64,000 bases of DNA from Castor canadensis. Taxonomy: Eukaryota; Chordata; Mammalia; Rodentia; Castoridae. The notes beneath the pieces were generated by a model, which saw only the letters and a list, made by a program, of their open reading frames with translations, was not told the origin of the DNA and searched no databases. The DNA is taken from the NCBI RefSeq assembly GCF_047511655.1, contig NC_133398.1, positions 50,845,638 through 50,909,637 on the forward strand, read 5' to 3'. This document shows, piece after piece, positions 11,976-23,183 of the stretch. How positions within the stretch are numbered: position 1 is the first letter of the stretch; each line of letters opens with the position of its first letter. Both the position numbers and the translations under genes were made by a program.

Positions 11976-12680
11976 CCGGCCCGCCCGGCTTGTTTATTTA
12001 CAGTCCGGGGAAGGATTCCCTTCCCCCAATCTTCAGCACTCAGGGCGCCCCACCCTCTTTCCAGCGTGCCTTAACTGTTCTTATTGCTTATTACTCAGTT
12101 TCTCTTTTTTCCCTGGGTGGAGGTCAGTCTGTCCAGGGGGCTATGCTGCTCTGGCTCAGGCTTGTCTGTGGGGGTACCGCGGTACCGTGAAGCTCACCTG
12201 GTCCGCGTCTTCCCAAGCCGTATGGGCGCTGGCCACTGGCGGCTCCGGGGGCCCTCCTCGTTTCTCTGTTTAACATGAAGTGGGGATTCTCTGCACCAGC
12301 TGGAGATGTGGAGGGGTCAAAGTTATGCCTTTTCTCAGTGATTATGCCTGCAAAGTGTATCTCCTGCGTCTCTCCAAGATTTCATTATAGGAGGGTCGCT
12401 TTCTGCTTCCTACCTCTAGCCGCCATCTTGGAATCCCCAGGACTCCAGTTTATTTATAATAGCTGCAATAGGGGCCAGGAAAACACACAGTTAATCAGCT
12501 ATCTGTATAGGATAGATTACTTATGCAAAAATAAGAATCTCCAAAACAAAGAACCTGGTGAGTTTCATACTACAATCCCCCAATGATCCCAGCATGAGAT
12601 AATGCCAGGCCTTAGCCCCTGGGCATGCAGTGGTGAGAACTAATGTATGGAAGAAAAAGCCACAAACCACAGAAAATTTA

Positions 12681-14202
12681 TTTTTTTATTTTTTATTTTT
12701 TTTGTATTTTACTTTTTTTCTTCTATTCATATGTGCATACAATGTTTGGGTCATTTCTCTCCCCTTTCTCCTGCCCCTTTTCTCCCCCCCTCCTTCTCTA
12801 TCCCCCAACCCCCTTGCTACCAGGCAGAAACTATTTTGCCTTTATCTCTGATTTTGCTGAAAAGAGAGTATAAGCAATAATAGGAAGGACCAAGGCTTTT
12901 GCTAGTTGAGATAAGGATAGCTATACAGGGTGTTGACTTGCATTGCTTTCCTGTACATGTGTGTTACCTTCTAAATTAATTCTTCTCAAACTAACCTTTT
13001 CTCTAGTTCCTGGTACCCTTCTCCTATTGGCCTCTGTCACTTTAAAGTATCTGCTTTAGTTTCTCTGCATTGAGGGCAACAAATGCTATCTAGTTTTTTG
13101 GGTGTCTTACCTATCCTCATACCTTCCTTGTGTGCTCTCGCTTTATCATGTGATCAGAGTCCAGTCCCCTTGTTGTGTTTACCCTTGAGCTAATGTCTGC
13201 ATATGAGGGAGAACATACAATTTTTGGCCTTTTAGGCCAGGCTAACCTCACTTAGAATGATGTTCTCCAATTCCATCCATTTACCTGCAAATGATAACAT
13301 TTCATTCTTCTTCATGGTTGCATAAAATTCCATTGTGTATAAATACCACATTTTCTTAATCCATTCATCATTAGTGGGGCATCTTGGCTGTTTCCATAAC
13401 TTGGCTATTGTGAAAAGTGCTGCAATAAACAAGAATATGCAATCTCCTTGATGAATGTCATTGGGATTTTGATGGGAATTGCATTAAACCTGTAGATTGC
13501 TTTGGGGAGTATAGATGTTTTTACTATGTTGATTCTACCAATTCATGAGCATGCGAGATCTCTCCACTTTCTATAGTCTTCCTCAATCTCTTTCTTCAGA
13601 ATTTTATAGCTTTCCTCGTAGAGGTCATTCACATAATTGTTAAGTTTACACCTAGGTATTTCTTTTTTTTTTTTTTGAGGCTATTGTAAAAGGAATTGTT
13701 TTCATATAGTCTTTCTCAGTTTGTTCATTATTAGTGTATAGAAATGCTAATGATTTTTCTATGTTGATTTTATATCCTGCTACCTTGCTATAGCTGTTGA
13801 TGGCATCTAGGAGTTTTTGAGTAGAGTTTTTTGGGTCTTTAAGCTAGAGGATCATATTGTCTGCAAATAGGGATATTTTGACACTTTCTTTACCTATTTG
13901 TATTCCTTTTATTCCTTCTTCTTGCCTAATTGTGCTGGCTAGGAATTTCAGTACTATGTTGAATAGGAGTGGAGATAGTGGGCATACTTGTCTGGTTCCT
14001 GATTTTAGAGGGAATGGTTGCACTTTTTCACCATTAAGTATAATGCTGGCTGTAGGTTTGTCATATATAGCTTTTATAATGTTGAGGTACTTTCCTTCTA
14101 TTTCTAGTTTTCTTAGAGCTTTTCTCATGAAATTGGTGTTGCATCTTATCAAAGGTTTTTTCTGCATCTATTGAGATGATCAAGTGGTTTTTATCTTTGC
14201 TT
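12681..14202 (-). mobile_element. 5'-truncated L1, copy D, with internal deletion and TSD
   Basis: Minus-strand L1 beginning with a T/A-rich tail near 12681 and a 3' UTR like that of copy A. ORF2 C-terminal sequence runs to about 13430, then jumps to an upstream ORF2 part (13440-14200), so roughly 1 kb is missing internally. The 5' end is truncated in the reverse transcriptase region. A target-site duplication brackets it: CCACAGAAAATTTA at 12667-12680 and CCACAGAAATTTA at 14203-14215, differing by one A. ORF2 has several stops. Confidence 0.85.
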
Positions 14203-14215
14203 CCACAGAAATTTA

Positions 14216-16850
14216 AAGAATCCCTTTCGCCTATATGCACACACCCACTCAAACACATACACTCAAGATATATAATAGGATTACAGGGTGATCAAAACAA
14301 TAGAAGAGGGAAGGACAGGAATTCTGCTGTTACAGGGAAGATAGGAAGGGAAAGAGAGAGTTCCTAACCACTGTCAACCATAACAAGTTTGTCTCCTCAG
14401 GGCATCTGCTGAACTGGGACAACCTTATACCTATGCAGAGCAGGGGGCTATATTACCCTAATGGTGGTGGTAAGGAGGGGATCAAAACAACAACAACAAA
14501 AGGTTAAGTTATGTGAACAAAGCATTACTTAAAACTACTTCCCACATCTTCCTTCTCTAACCAGAAAGGCAGAGAGAATACATTAAAGTCATGATCTGAT
14601 TTCCCTATCTAAAAGAAGAATGAGAAGACCACTGCCTTTTACTGTTTTCAAAACAGGAAGTAGGCCAGAGTCTCATTTAGACACTCTTTTCCCTCAGCAT
14701 TTCTGTTAGGAGATGTCCACAAAAAATTCAATGGTAAAGATAGCTATAAATTATTTTAGCTCCTGCCAAGATTTTATTCTTTACAGTTACAATAATTCTT
14801 TGATCGAAGACAAAAATGTATACATAGGCCCCAACCCTGAGAAGGAAAACTCTAGGAAGAGAAGGCAATAACAGACAATCTCAAGTCTTAATCACTATGG
14901 TTTCCTTAACTCTCTAGAGAATGTAGCACAAATCAGTCCACATAGCCCAAACAGCTCTTTCTGGGATAAAGAAATATATACACAGCAAGGTGTAGAGAAA
15001 GTGGATAAGGGCCAACTCCATGTACCTGTGCCCTGTGTGCTAGTCAGCCTTTACTGTTCTTCTGCTTAAGTCCATCCAAGTGGAGGTGGGAAGATAGAAT
15101 TCATGAAGACAAAGAAGGAGAGTATACTAGTGACAGTCCTACAGAGGAGATATGCTTAGGCATGACGCTACCTTATAAATACAAAAAAAAATTAAAGGTT
15201 TTCCATCCCAATCCAAACAAGGGGAGCCATGGGTCTCTCCTCTAAGTCTTCCACAAAAACAGATTAAAAACAAAAACAACATAAAAACTTAAAGGAAAAG
15301 GGAGAGGAAGTTGAGCAGGCTTCAGAAAGAATCGGGAGCATTAAGAAAGATGAACTGAAACTGGTCAAAGTGAAAGGTAGAGTGGCAAGCAATACCTGGA
15401 ATTATGAGCTGCACCAGATAGGCAGTAGAGCAATGGAAAGGAACATGGGTCAAGCCAGAAAAATGAGGCTGTGTTCTTTACTGAGGCACAGAATGAGGTA
15501 AGAAACATGCCAAATAAAGCAGCACCATTCCACTCACTTCAGGACTCCCACACACCTATCCTTTCCAAACCTTCACTCAGGGATTAAAACACAACATAAT
15601 TTTAATATGTGATTCTCACTTCCAATCCTTTCCTATTTCAAATCCTAAAGCCAGAGGATTTGGAAGTCTTGTCCTGACTTCAAACAACAAAAAGACAGCA
15701 CTAGCTGTCAAGAAGTACCAAAAGGGACCAAGTGGAAAGGATTACTCTTTGTAAGGGGCAGAGAAAGTGGTGACAGTTTGAATGTTCACCATAGCAGAGC
15801 TCTGACTGCCAATCACAAGGAAGAGGGGCATTCAACAGGATTCTACACTTAGTCAGATGAGAGATGACCCAGTCCCACTCCTTAGCTCCTAGCACTAAAC
15901 CATTCACATTACTGAGGGCACTGGAAGAGGTCCCCTTTGGGCTCAGTTTTCAAACATCCTCTTGCAAGCCATGATGCTCTTCTATAGTTTAGTAACACCA
16001 CTGGAGTAGGAGGCACATAGTGACCTGGCATAATAGCCAAGTCAACCCATGGACTGTCTATGGCACTAATAATTCGAGTGATAAAGGACTGGCCCAGCAA
16101 ACAAGTCCACACCACAATACATATGAATCTTCCAGTAGGAGACAGTATGTATTTGCAGAGGTCTCTACTACCTCTGCATGGGATCACAACTAAATCCTCT
16201 GCCTGTCTAGACAAGCAAGTTGTCCTTTGCCAAGCCTAAGCCACTGGGTGGAAGGGAATGAAAGAAGGTTCTGCTCAGCCAAAGGCCAAGCCTGGTCCCA
16301 AGGAGTGCTAAAATCATCACAAATGTTGGAAAACAAGTGGTTTTGAACTTTTTCTTCTTGCAGTCAAGACCACAGTTTCTCTACCAAATTCAACTGAGAA
16401 ATCTTTTCCTTCATTGTCCCAAATTGACATTGTTAGTCTCCATATCTCATTTCTTTCATTTCTATAAGAGAAGCCCAAATCAGAGAAATAGAATTTAGAG
16501 GAGCAGTCCCACTCAAGCTCATTGATAAATGTCCAAACTGTTCAAGAAGTCCTTGACATTAAAAAAATAGGAACAAAAAGATTTTATATGCCAGGCCTTC
16601 ACCTGCTGTCCTGTGCATTGAGAGGGCAATACAGGGATCTTGTGTACATCCAGGTGTGCTTAGAGATAAAACACATCACATGCTTCCCAGGATGTGCACA
16701 TTTTTATGCCCAGGGTTTCAGGGATGGCCTAGGTACACTTAAAAATGAATCAGAATTTCTATATTCACCACATTGGGATTTTCAATTGCTAGGATTTCAA
16801 GGGATGGGGGGAATTGGGACTTTTGTCTGATTTACTCTCCCTTTTTTTTC
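14216..16850. other. Unassigned intergenic DNA
   Basis: No recognised gene or repeat. Minus-strand frames of 101 codons (15909-16214) and 68 codons (15701-15907) have no recognisable domain. The stretch could be 3' UTR-like material downstream of the candidate retrocopy at 16855-17566. Confidence 0.4.
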
Positions 16851-16854
16851 TCCC

Positions 16855-17566
16855 CTACTTAGCTTACTCCTCCATGCCATGAGACCAGTCTACATGATTG
16901 TTCTGGTCACTCTCTGACTCTGCCATGTTGCAGTTACTGGAATTCTGGAAGGGAGCACTGCAGCTGCTGATCAGGCATATTCCCGGGTTCTCCAGGAAGG
17001 TTGCAGAGAGGCAGGCGGCATGCTCCTTTGCTTTCCACTAGCTCAGTGAAATGCCAAAAGCCTTAATGCTACCAGTCTCTGTGAACTCCAGGTAGAAGTA
17101 GCCACACTTGACTGCCTGGTGTATCTCATTGCAGAATTCCAAACAAGAATCCTCTATCAGGTCTACATATATCTCCTGAGCAATGGCCTTTAGCTTGTTA
17201 GTATCCAGGTTGGCCAATGAAATTTCCTCTATCTTAACTTGCAAATGACTGTGGAGAGGGCACACTTTACTCACTACAGCAGAACATGGGCTTGGTGGGC
17301 CATGCTTAGGCCAGGATGCTTCTCAAGGCCATGTCATGTAGCAGCATTACAATTCATTACCTATTCTCATACAGCTAGAAATCGTAAGAATCATTGAAGC
17401 TATACTTGTCATTTTCCAGGTTTATGAATATTACAATCTCACATGAATCCAAAAATAAGGAAATTGCCATAGGTGTAAAGACATAAAATGAAAGGAGAAA
17501 AATGGAGCACTGAATGTCTTCCACATTACACAAAAAAGGAAAAAAATTACAATTGGTCAAAACCAT
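16855..17566 (-). pseudogene. Candidate retrocopy of an unidentified host gene (broken)
   Basis: On the minus strand several consecutive pieces read like real protein interrupted by stops: INLENDKYSFNDSYDF (about 17375-17430); then [20 protein letters not shown] and [20 protein letters not shown] (17038-17274); then, after a stop, [16 protein letters not shown] and AESESDQNNHVDWSHGMEE (about 16865-17035). The residue mix and lack of low complexity suggest a decayed coding sequence without introns. I do not recognise the parent. Translated search against mammalian proteomes would settle it. Confidence 0.4.
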
Positions 17567-17967
17567 TTATAAATACAACATGGACCAAAGAAACCCACAG
17601 AACAAGAGAGAAGTACATATAATTTCAGAGTAAAATGAGTTCACCTATAACAGTAATCCAGAATACAAAATTTGCAAATTCACCTGTATCTCAGAAGAAA
17701 AAATTTGGTACTGAAATCTCGTTCTGCCTGGATGGAAGTGGTGAGCTGCTAAATGTTTTCAGCTGATTGGACACAACACGAAATGATCCTGTCTTTAGCA
17801 ATAGGAGTGATGATGAGGTCCTGAGAATGAGATTTCAGGGCCACCTAATAAAATAAGCATTAAAATTGTCAATGAGTCCCCAGAAATTGTCACACGTCAT
17901 TTCTCTCAGTTGTAAAAGTGCCAGTCATGAAAATATCATTCCATTTGTCCTCTTAAAACCAGGGCAG

Positions 17968-18170
17968 AGCCAGGTGCCAATGCCTCATGCCTGTAATCCT
18001 AGCTACTCAGGAGGTAGCGATCAGAAGTATCACAGCTCCAAGCCAGCCTGGGGAAATAGTTCATGAAATCCTATCTGCATAAAACGCATCACATCACACA
18101 AAAGGACTGGAGGAATGGCTCAAGGTGTAAGCCCTGACTTCAAACCCCAGTACTGCCAAAAAAAAAAAAA
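17968..18170 (+). mobile_element. Composite B1/tRNA SINE with perfect TSD
   Basis: The left half (catgcctgtaatcctagcta, gccagcctgggg) is 7SL/B1-like. The right half (atggctcaaggtgtaagccc, ttcaaaccccagtac) is tRNA-like with A and B boxes, followed by an A-tail. A 13-bp direct repeat AAAACCAGGGCAG flanks it at 17955-17967 and 18171-18183. Confidence 0.92.
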
Positions 18171-18185
18171 AAAACCAGGGCAGGA

Positions 18186-19648
18186 AGATCCTTTGAAACT
18201 TCTGCACTGGGAAATAGTAGGAAATACACTGGACCTTATAGGCATAGGCAATAACTTCCTAAATAAAACTCTAATGGCTCAATAACTAAGAGAAAGGGAC
18301 TTTTTTCTGAAACTAACAGGCTTCTGCACAGCAAAAGAAATGGTCACCAGCTTGAAGAGGCAGCCCACAGAATGGGAGAAAATCTTTGCCACCTATAGCT
18401 CTGACAAGGGATTATTAATAAACAGGATAAAACAGTAAGTTCAAAAAAACTAAACTCCCAAAATATCAATGACCCAATGAAGAAATGGGCAAATTAACCA
18501 AAGATTTTTCAAAGAATGAAATCTAAATGGCCAAAAAAATACATGAAGAAAGCTCAGCATCCCTGCCATAAAGGAAATGCAAATCAAAACCACATTAAGA
18601 TTCCACCTTACTCCTGTCAGAATGGCTATTATGAAGAAAACAAGCAACAACAAATGTTGGCAAGGATGTGGGGTAAAAGGAACCCTCACAATGTTGGTGA
18701 GGAATTAATACAACCACTGTGGAAAACAGTATGGAGGCTCCTCAAAACCTAAAAATAGAACTGTCACATGATTCAGCAATTCTACTCCTAGGGATATAAC
18801 CAAAAGAATGTGAGTCAGGTTATAACAAAGACACCTGCATACCCATGTTTATTGCAGCATTATTCACAATAGTCAAGCTCTGGAAACAACCAAGATGCTG
18901 CACTACTAATGAATGAATTAAGAAAATGTGGTTATTTATATATAATGGAATTTTATTTCACATATAAAATGAAATTTTGTCATTTGCTGGTAAATGGATG
19001 GAACTGGAGAACATCATCTTAAGTGAAGTTAGCCAGGACCAGAAAACCAAAGGCTGCATATTTTCTCTCATGTGAAAGTATAAACCCAATACAAATAAGA
19101 GCAATATCACATATAGAGAAATATGTACAGAACATGTATCCAAACGTGGGAATGGTAAAGGAGACCAAGGGAGGAGGAAACAAAAGAAAGGAAGATAGTG
19201 AATAATAATGAAGCACATCACATCTGTATAGGAAGAAGACACAAGGAAACATGCTGAAAACTTTTATTAAACAACACAGGACAGGAGGAAACAGTGAGGA
19301 AGTACAGTTGAGGGGGGTTACACTAACTTAAGTACTACGCATGGATAGGAATACTACCAAGACAAAAATCCCAGTGAACAATGAACAGACACTAACTAAT
19401 AGGGGACAAGATGAAAAACAGGTCATATTAAGGGGAGGATACTAACCAGAGGCAGTGTTAAAAGAAGGAAGTAAAGAAGGTGAATATGGTTGATGTATTT
19501 TCTATACAAGAATGAATATAGAAGTTTTAAACCTGTTGAAATCATCATGAAAAGACGACTAAAGTAGAAAGGAGAAAAATGGACATGAACCAATTCAGGA
19601 TATTACATACATGGATAACATATACACGGAAATGTCATAATCAAACTC
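18186..19648 (+). mobile_element. L1 3' fragment (ORF2 C-terminus and 3' UTR), 3' end lost
   Basis: The + strand encodes decayed ORF2 from the [12 protein letters not shown]-like stretch through the C-terminus, then 3' UTR. It stops at ccctgtacag (about 19648), about 30 bases short of the normal 3' end seen at 2790-2810, and joins directly to CpG-rich DNA. That indicates a rearrangement rather than a simple insertion end. Confidence 0.8.
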
Positions 19649-20148
19649 CCTGTACAGATACCTCCAAGTCCTTTTCTAAAACTCTGCCTTCGCAGGTTCT
19701 GCGCAAACCTAGCCCAAACCTGAGGGCGACCACAAAATGCGGGTTCTGTGATACTGCGTTGCTGTGCACAAAGACATCTCGGTGGCTATCTGGTTGACTC
19801 ATTCCTCTGTGGTCAGGAGCAGCTCCCTTCCCTGACCTTGGAGTCCTTTTCTACACCTCAGCCTCCTGGGTTTCCCCGCAGTGGCAGCCCAAAGCCGCGG
19901 ACGTCCCCAAAGTGCGGCCCCGCGCTGCTGCCCACGAACACGCCGTCCCGGGCGCTGGCGGAGCCTGGCTGCTCTGACGTCCGGAGCGGCCGTCCTGGAG
20001 GATTAAATATGAAAGCAGCACAGGGCGACATGGCCAGCCGCCAGCGCCTCGCTCTCCCGCTGCCGGACTCCCTAATCCTGAGAGCCGCCAGCTCGCCCCC
20101 TAGAGGCCGTAGAGAGAATCGCCAAACTCACTGTGCTCACACCTGCTC
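19649..20148. other. CpG-rich block of unknown origin
   Basis: A GC- and CpG-rich segment (densest about 19875-20060, for example GCCGCGGACGTCCCC and CACGCCGTCCCGGGCGC) in an otherwise AT-rich locus. It lies between a truncated L1 3' end and the start of the IFN pseudogene. It is absent from the corresponding place in unit 3. It resembles a CpG-island or first-exon fragment. No long convincing frame was found. Confidence 0.6.
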
Positions 20149-20700
20149 ATGGCAGGAGTGATGCTCAGCTCCAGCCCTGCCTGCTCCCTTGGGGCACACG
20201 CCTTGGAGGCGTGGCCCTGAAAACAGGGATGCCCTTCAGCTCTTAAGTCAGCTGAAAAGAATCCCCTCTCACAACTGCCTGAACCACAGAGCCAGTTTCA
20301 AATTTCCTTGGAAAAGTGAGACTATCATCCCAATGCAGAATAAGGAAACCACCTGTTTCCAGAGGCAGATGCTGCAACAGATCTTCAGCCAGCTCAATGC
20401 ACAGGACAACCGCGCTGCTTGGAATAATACCGTCCTGGATAAACTCCTGTCTAAGCTTGGTCAGAGTCTGAAATGAGGGAAGCCAAGAAATGAAGAAACT
20501 GCGTTCTGTTGATACTAGGGAGTTGCTGTCCGGAACTATTTCCAAGCAATCTTCCCCTATCTGAAGAAAAAGAATGTAGCGCCTGTGCCTGGAAGATTGT
20601 CGGGGGGACCTCGAAGAGTCCATTTCCCTCCTCAGCAATCCTCAAAGAAAAGCCAGCAAGTAGAGAACAAAGCTACAATCTTGGGTCTTTCTAAGCACAT
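20149..20700 (+). pseudogene. Type I interferon pseudogene, delta-like (unit 1)
   Basis: A degenerate intronless type I IFN. A signal-peptide remnant MAGVMLSSSPACSLG starts at 20149. After a frame change the mature region reads LKRIPSHNCLNHRASFKFPW, then TTCFQRQMLQQIFSQLNAQD and NRAAWNNTVLDKLLSKLGQS up to a stop at 20474-20476. A later frame gives VAVRNYFQAIFPYLKKKN, and another SACAWKIVGG, the family's (S)xCAWEIV signature. At least three frame breaks or stops. The FKFPWK and TTCF..LQQIF pattern differs from IFN-alpha and, from memory, fits IFN-delta; the subtype is uncertain. Paralogues: 37790-38060 and 45718-46250. Confidence 0.85.
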
Positions 20701-22985
20701 ATGTAATTTTTTCTAGTTCAGGAAAGAAACCTCAGCTCTGATTTTTGCATCAATGGAAAAATAGCTGAAGACAAATCCATAAGAATATTTGAAAAATGTG
20801 CTGTACATTAAGTATTATGAATTTGCAAGAATATTGAGAGAGAATGTAAACAATCTTCTTAAGTAAATGATGTTATGATTTATAATTCAGTGTATTTGTT
20901 TTAATACTTGTGGGTAAGTATAAATTTGAAGAAAATGTCCCAAAGTCAATGGGTCTCTGTTCCACATTTCTCTGCGAAATCTTGAATGGTAATATTTCTT
21001 GAAGGACCAGGAAGAATTTAAAAGTACAATGAGATCTATTGGCCTCTCAACTCATATAGGTACTACATATTCCTATTATATTTCCACCATTATTATACTG
21101 ATTCCCTCAAAAACATAAACTAAGCTCCTGAAGTGATAAACACCTAGCTAAAATGCCAGGACACAAGGTTGAAAAAATAGTTTCTTCCTCAGAAGTATTT
21201 TACCAATTCCTCAAGAGGTAGTCTTCAGCATACATTGCTCAGGTATTCCAGTCCCTATGTCTGGCTGTATATCCAGTAGGTAGAAGTGAAAGGATACACA
21301 TGCATAAAGAGGAATGAGAACTATTGGGACCATAGTCCTGAAGTAGAGCTCTAATTATAGTGAAGTTTCCAAAGTCAAATTGAAGTGAAATGTGTTGTCC
21401 ATAAAAACAGAAACAGTAAGCAAATGATCATTTCCCATTTCTGCGTGGATCTGTGGAGACTTCAGTGAGTCAAGGGATAAGAATATTCATAACATAAAGG
21501 ATAATATCTACATGAATACCTACCAGTAGGAAGAGAAAATCTGGGAAATAGCTACTGTATAAATTACTCTTGAATGGATACACTGGGTACTGAGGACAAT
21601 ACAGTAAATAAGACTATTAGGGAGTTAAAAAAAAAGAGCTGATTTGTTAAAGATAGTCCCATACCAATAAGGAAACTGGCTCTAGTGGTAGAGTCCCTAT
21701 CTAGCAAGAAGTGGTCCTGGTTTCAAACCCTAGTATTGCAAAAAATAAATTAATTAATTAAAATAGAAAAGATATTCTTAATTGGCATGCCAACTATTGT
21801 AAAAGAAGGAATCTAAAGGACTGAGCCAATCTAACTCCATATGCAAAATAAAAAGGAAAGCCAGAGCTCAGTATCAGGGCTGAATCTTAATGCCTAACAC
21901 GGCAATACACAATATTTATCCAGTTTTGAACTTAATCCAAGATGGTTTCTTTTGTTTGGTAAGAATCTTCTTTGTTGGAACCCATGAAATTCCTTTTGGT
22001 AAGTTATACTTTCAGGAAAATACACAAGAAATGTTCAAATTGATGATATTGTATGAATTACATGTTATCATTGGCCATGACATCACTTCCAAAGGTCCAA
22101 AAACTTGTTCCTAGGGAATTGCAGAAATCTGAGAAGACATGATAGTTCATGGTACTCCAAAGCACAATTCTATACAACAAAATCTTGTTCCTTATTATTC
22201 CTTTTTCCTGCTGGGTTAGCACTGAGTCACTTGAGAAGCACTGACATTGTCTTCATGGAAAACAGGCAAAATATTTGCAAGACTAGAACATGTGGTGAGG
22301 TTGTCTTTGGTTCATATGGGCTGCCATTGGCTCTCTTGTTGGCTTAGTTGATATCTCAGTCTCTGAGCTGCTGAACATAAGTTAGGTTTACAAATTACAG
22401 TGAATAGTTTATAGTCTGTTGTATAATTTTACTAAAGTGTTTTAATAACACATTAATAATTTTGTGGAAATACTGAAAGAGAACTATTAACAGTCTTTTG
22501 ATGAATATCAGCTACTGAAGTTAAAAATTATTTTTCCATATGAAACAAAAGTAAAACAACTACAACAAAAGCTATGTGAGGAAAATAACTTAATTTTCCA
22601 CTTTAAAACAGTCTGAATGCTTTTGAAGTACATCACTTTATCAATAAAATTATTTTGTATTTAGAAATTTACTTTCAACATTATGTGATACATTTTAATT
22701 TATATCTATGTAAATTAAATTAAAAGTCACTCTGAAAATTGTGTTACAAAATTAAAGATGAAAATATATTAAGCATAAGTGTTACCTTAAGTTTTATCTT
22801 TTTTAACTCTTCTTTTGACAAGAAGAGTAAACTTCACAGTTTTAATATGTATAGTAGAGGTGTAGACATGATATATAGATAAATATATAGTAAATATATC
22901 TAATTAAATTTAATAGAAATTTCAGCAAGAAAAAACATTTTTACAAAGGATTTGGATGAGGGGAGCACAGGAGGGAAAAACAATA
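20701..22985. repeat. Unit 1 spacer between the two IFN sequences
   Basis: Non-coding AT-rich DNA. Its left part matches the DNA after the pseudogene at 38060-38220. Its right part (about 22200-22985, e.g. the gcactgacattgtcttcatgg area) matches 39550-40900 and 55540-56500. This collinearity is the main evidence for the three-unit duplication. Confidence 0.7.
21665..21755 (+). mobile_element. ID-like tRNA SINE
   Basis: The segment ggctctagtggtagagtccc, then gtttcaaaccctagtattgc and an A-rich tail, has tRNA A-box and B-box spacing like the other ID-like copies here. Confidence 0.6.
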
Positions 22986-23004
22986 ATGAAAACCAAAATG
23001 CAAG

Positions 23005-23093
23005 TAGAAAATGCAAGAAGGAAGTAAAAGGAGAAGCAGAAAGTAAGGGGAGGGCAATCAGAAAATGGAACATGGAATGTTCCCTACTTAAGT
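23005..23093 (+). promoter_or_regulatory. IFNA promoter (unit 1): virus-response region and TATA-like box
   Basis: A purine-rich stretch with repeated GAAA/GTAA motifs (agaaagtaagggg, cagaaaatggaac) corresponds to the IRF-binding virus-response element of IFNA genes. The TATA-like box TACTTAAG lies at 23086-23093, 98 bp before the ATG, the same spacing as in units 2 and 3. Unit 3 has TATTTAAG. IRF3/IRF7 control is family knowledge. Confidence 0.75.
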
Positions 23094-23183
23094 CAACTGA
23101 GCACATCAGGTCTTCAGAGAACCTAGAGGCTGAGATCCAGGATCACCCACCTCATCAGGGCAGCAGCAGCTGCAACATCCGCC

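Larger units (their letters stand above)
11048..12197 (-). other. Predicted intron in the 5' UTR of L1 copy A
   Basis: On the L1 sense strand the block begins GGACCAG|GTGAGCT (donor, intron starting at 12197) and ends in a long pyrimidine tract with TCTCTAAT and TGTTCAG|CTTAC (acceptor, intron ending at 11048). Copy B has the two outer edges joined precisely as GGACCAG|CTTAC. The block contains two 129-bp tandem units and a CA microsatellite. The splice reading is inference; the sites and the matching deletion are seen directly. Confidence 0.75.
5262..12437 (-). mobile_element. Full-length L1, copy A (unspliced 5' UTR)
   Basis: Minus-strand element of about 7.2 kb with 5' UTR, ORF1 (9614-10816), a broken ORF2 (5764-9563), a 3' UTR with G-rich tract, and a poly-A tail seen as poly-T at 5262-5273. 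The 5' end reads ATTCCAAGATGGCGGC on the minus strand. A decayed target-site duplication is visible: CCCAGGAC..TTTATTT before the tail (about 5245-5264) and after the 5' end (about 12436-12455). Compared with copy B it has lost CpGs and gained ORF2 lesions, so it is older. Its 5' UTR keeps the 1150-nt block missing from copy B. Confidence 0.93.

Noticed and set aside
14216-16850. Minus-strand frames of 101 and 68 codons
   Set aside because: Protein-like in places but with no recognised family or continuation. Kept only as unassigned DNA.
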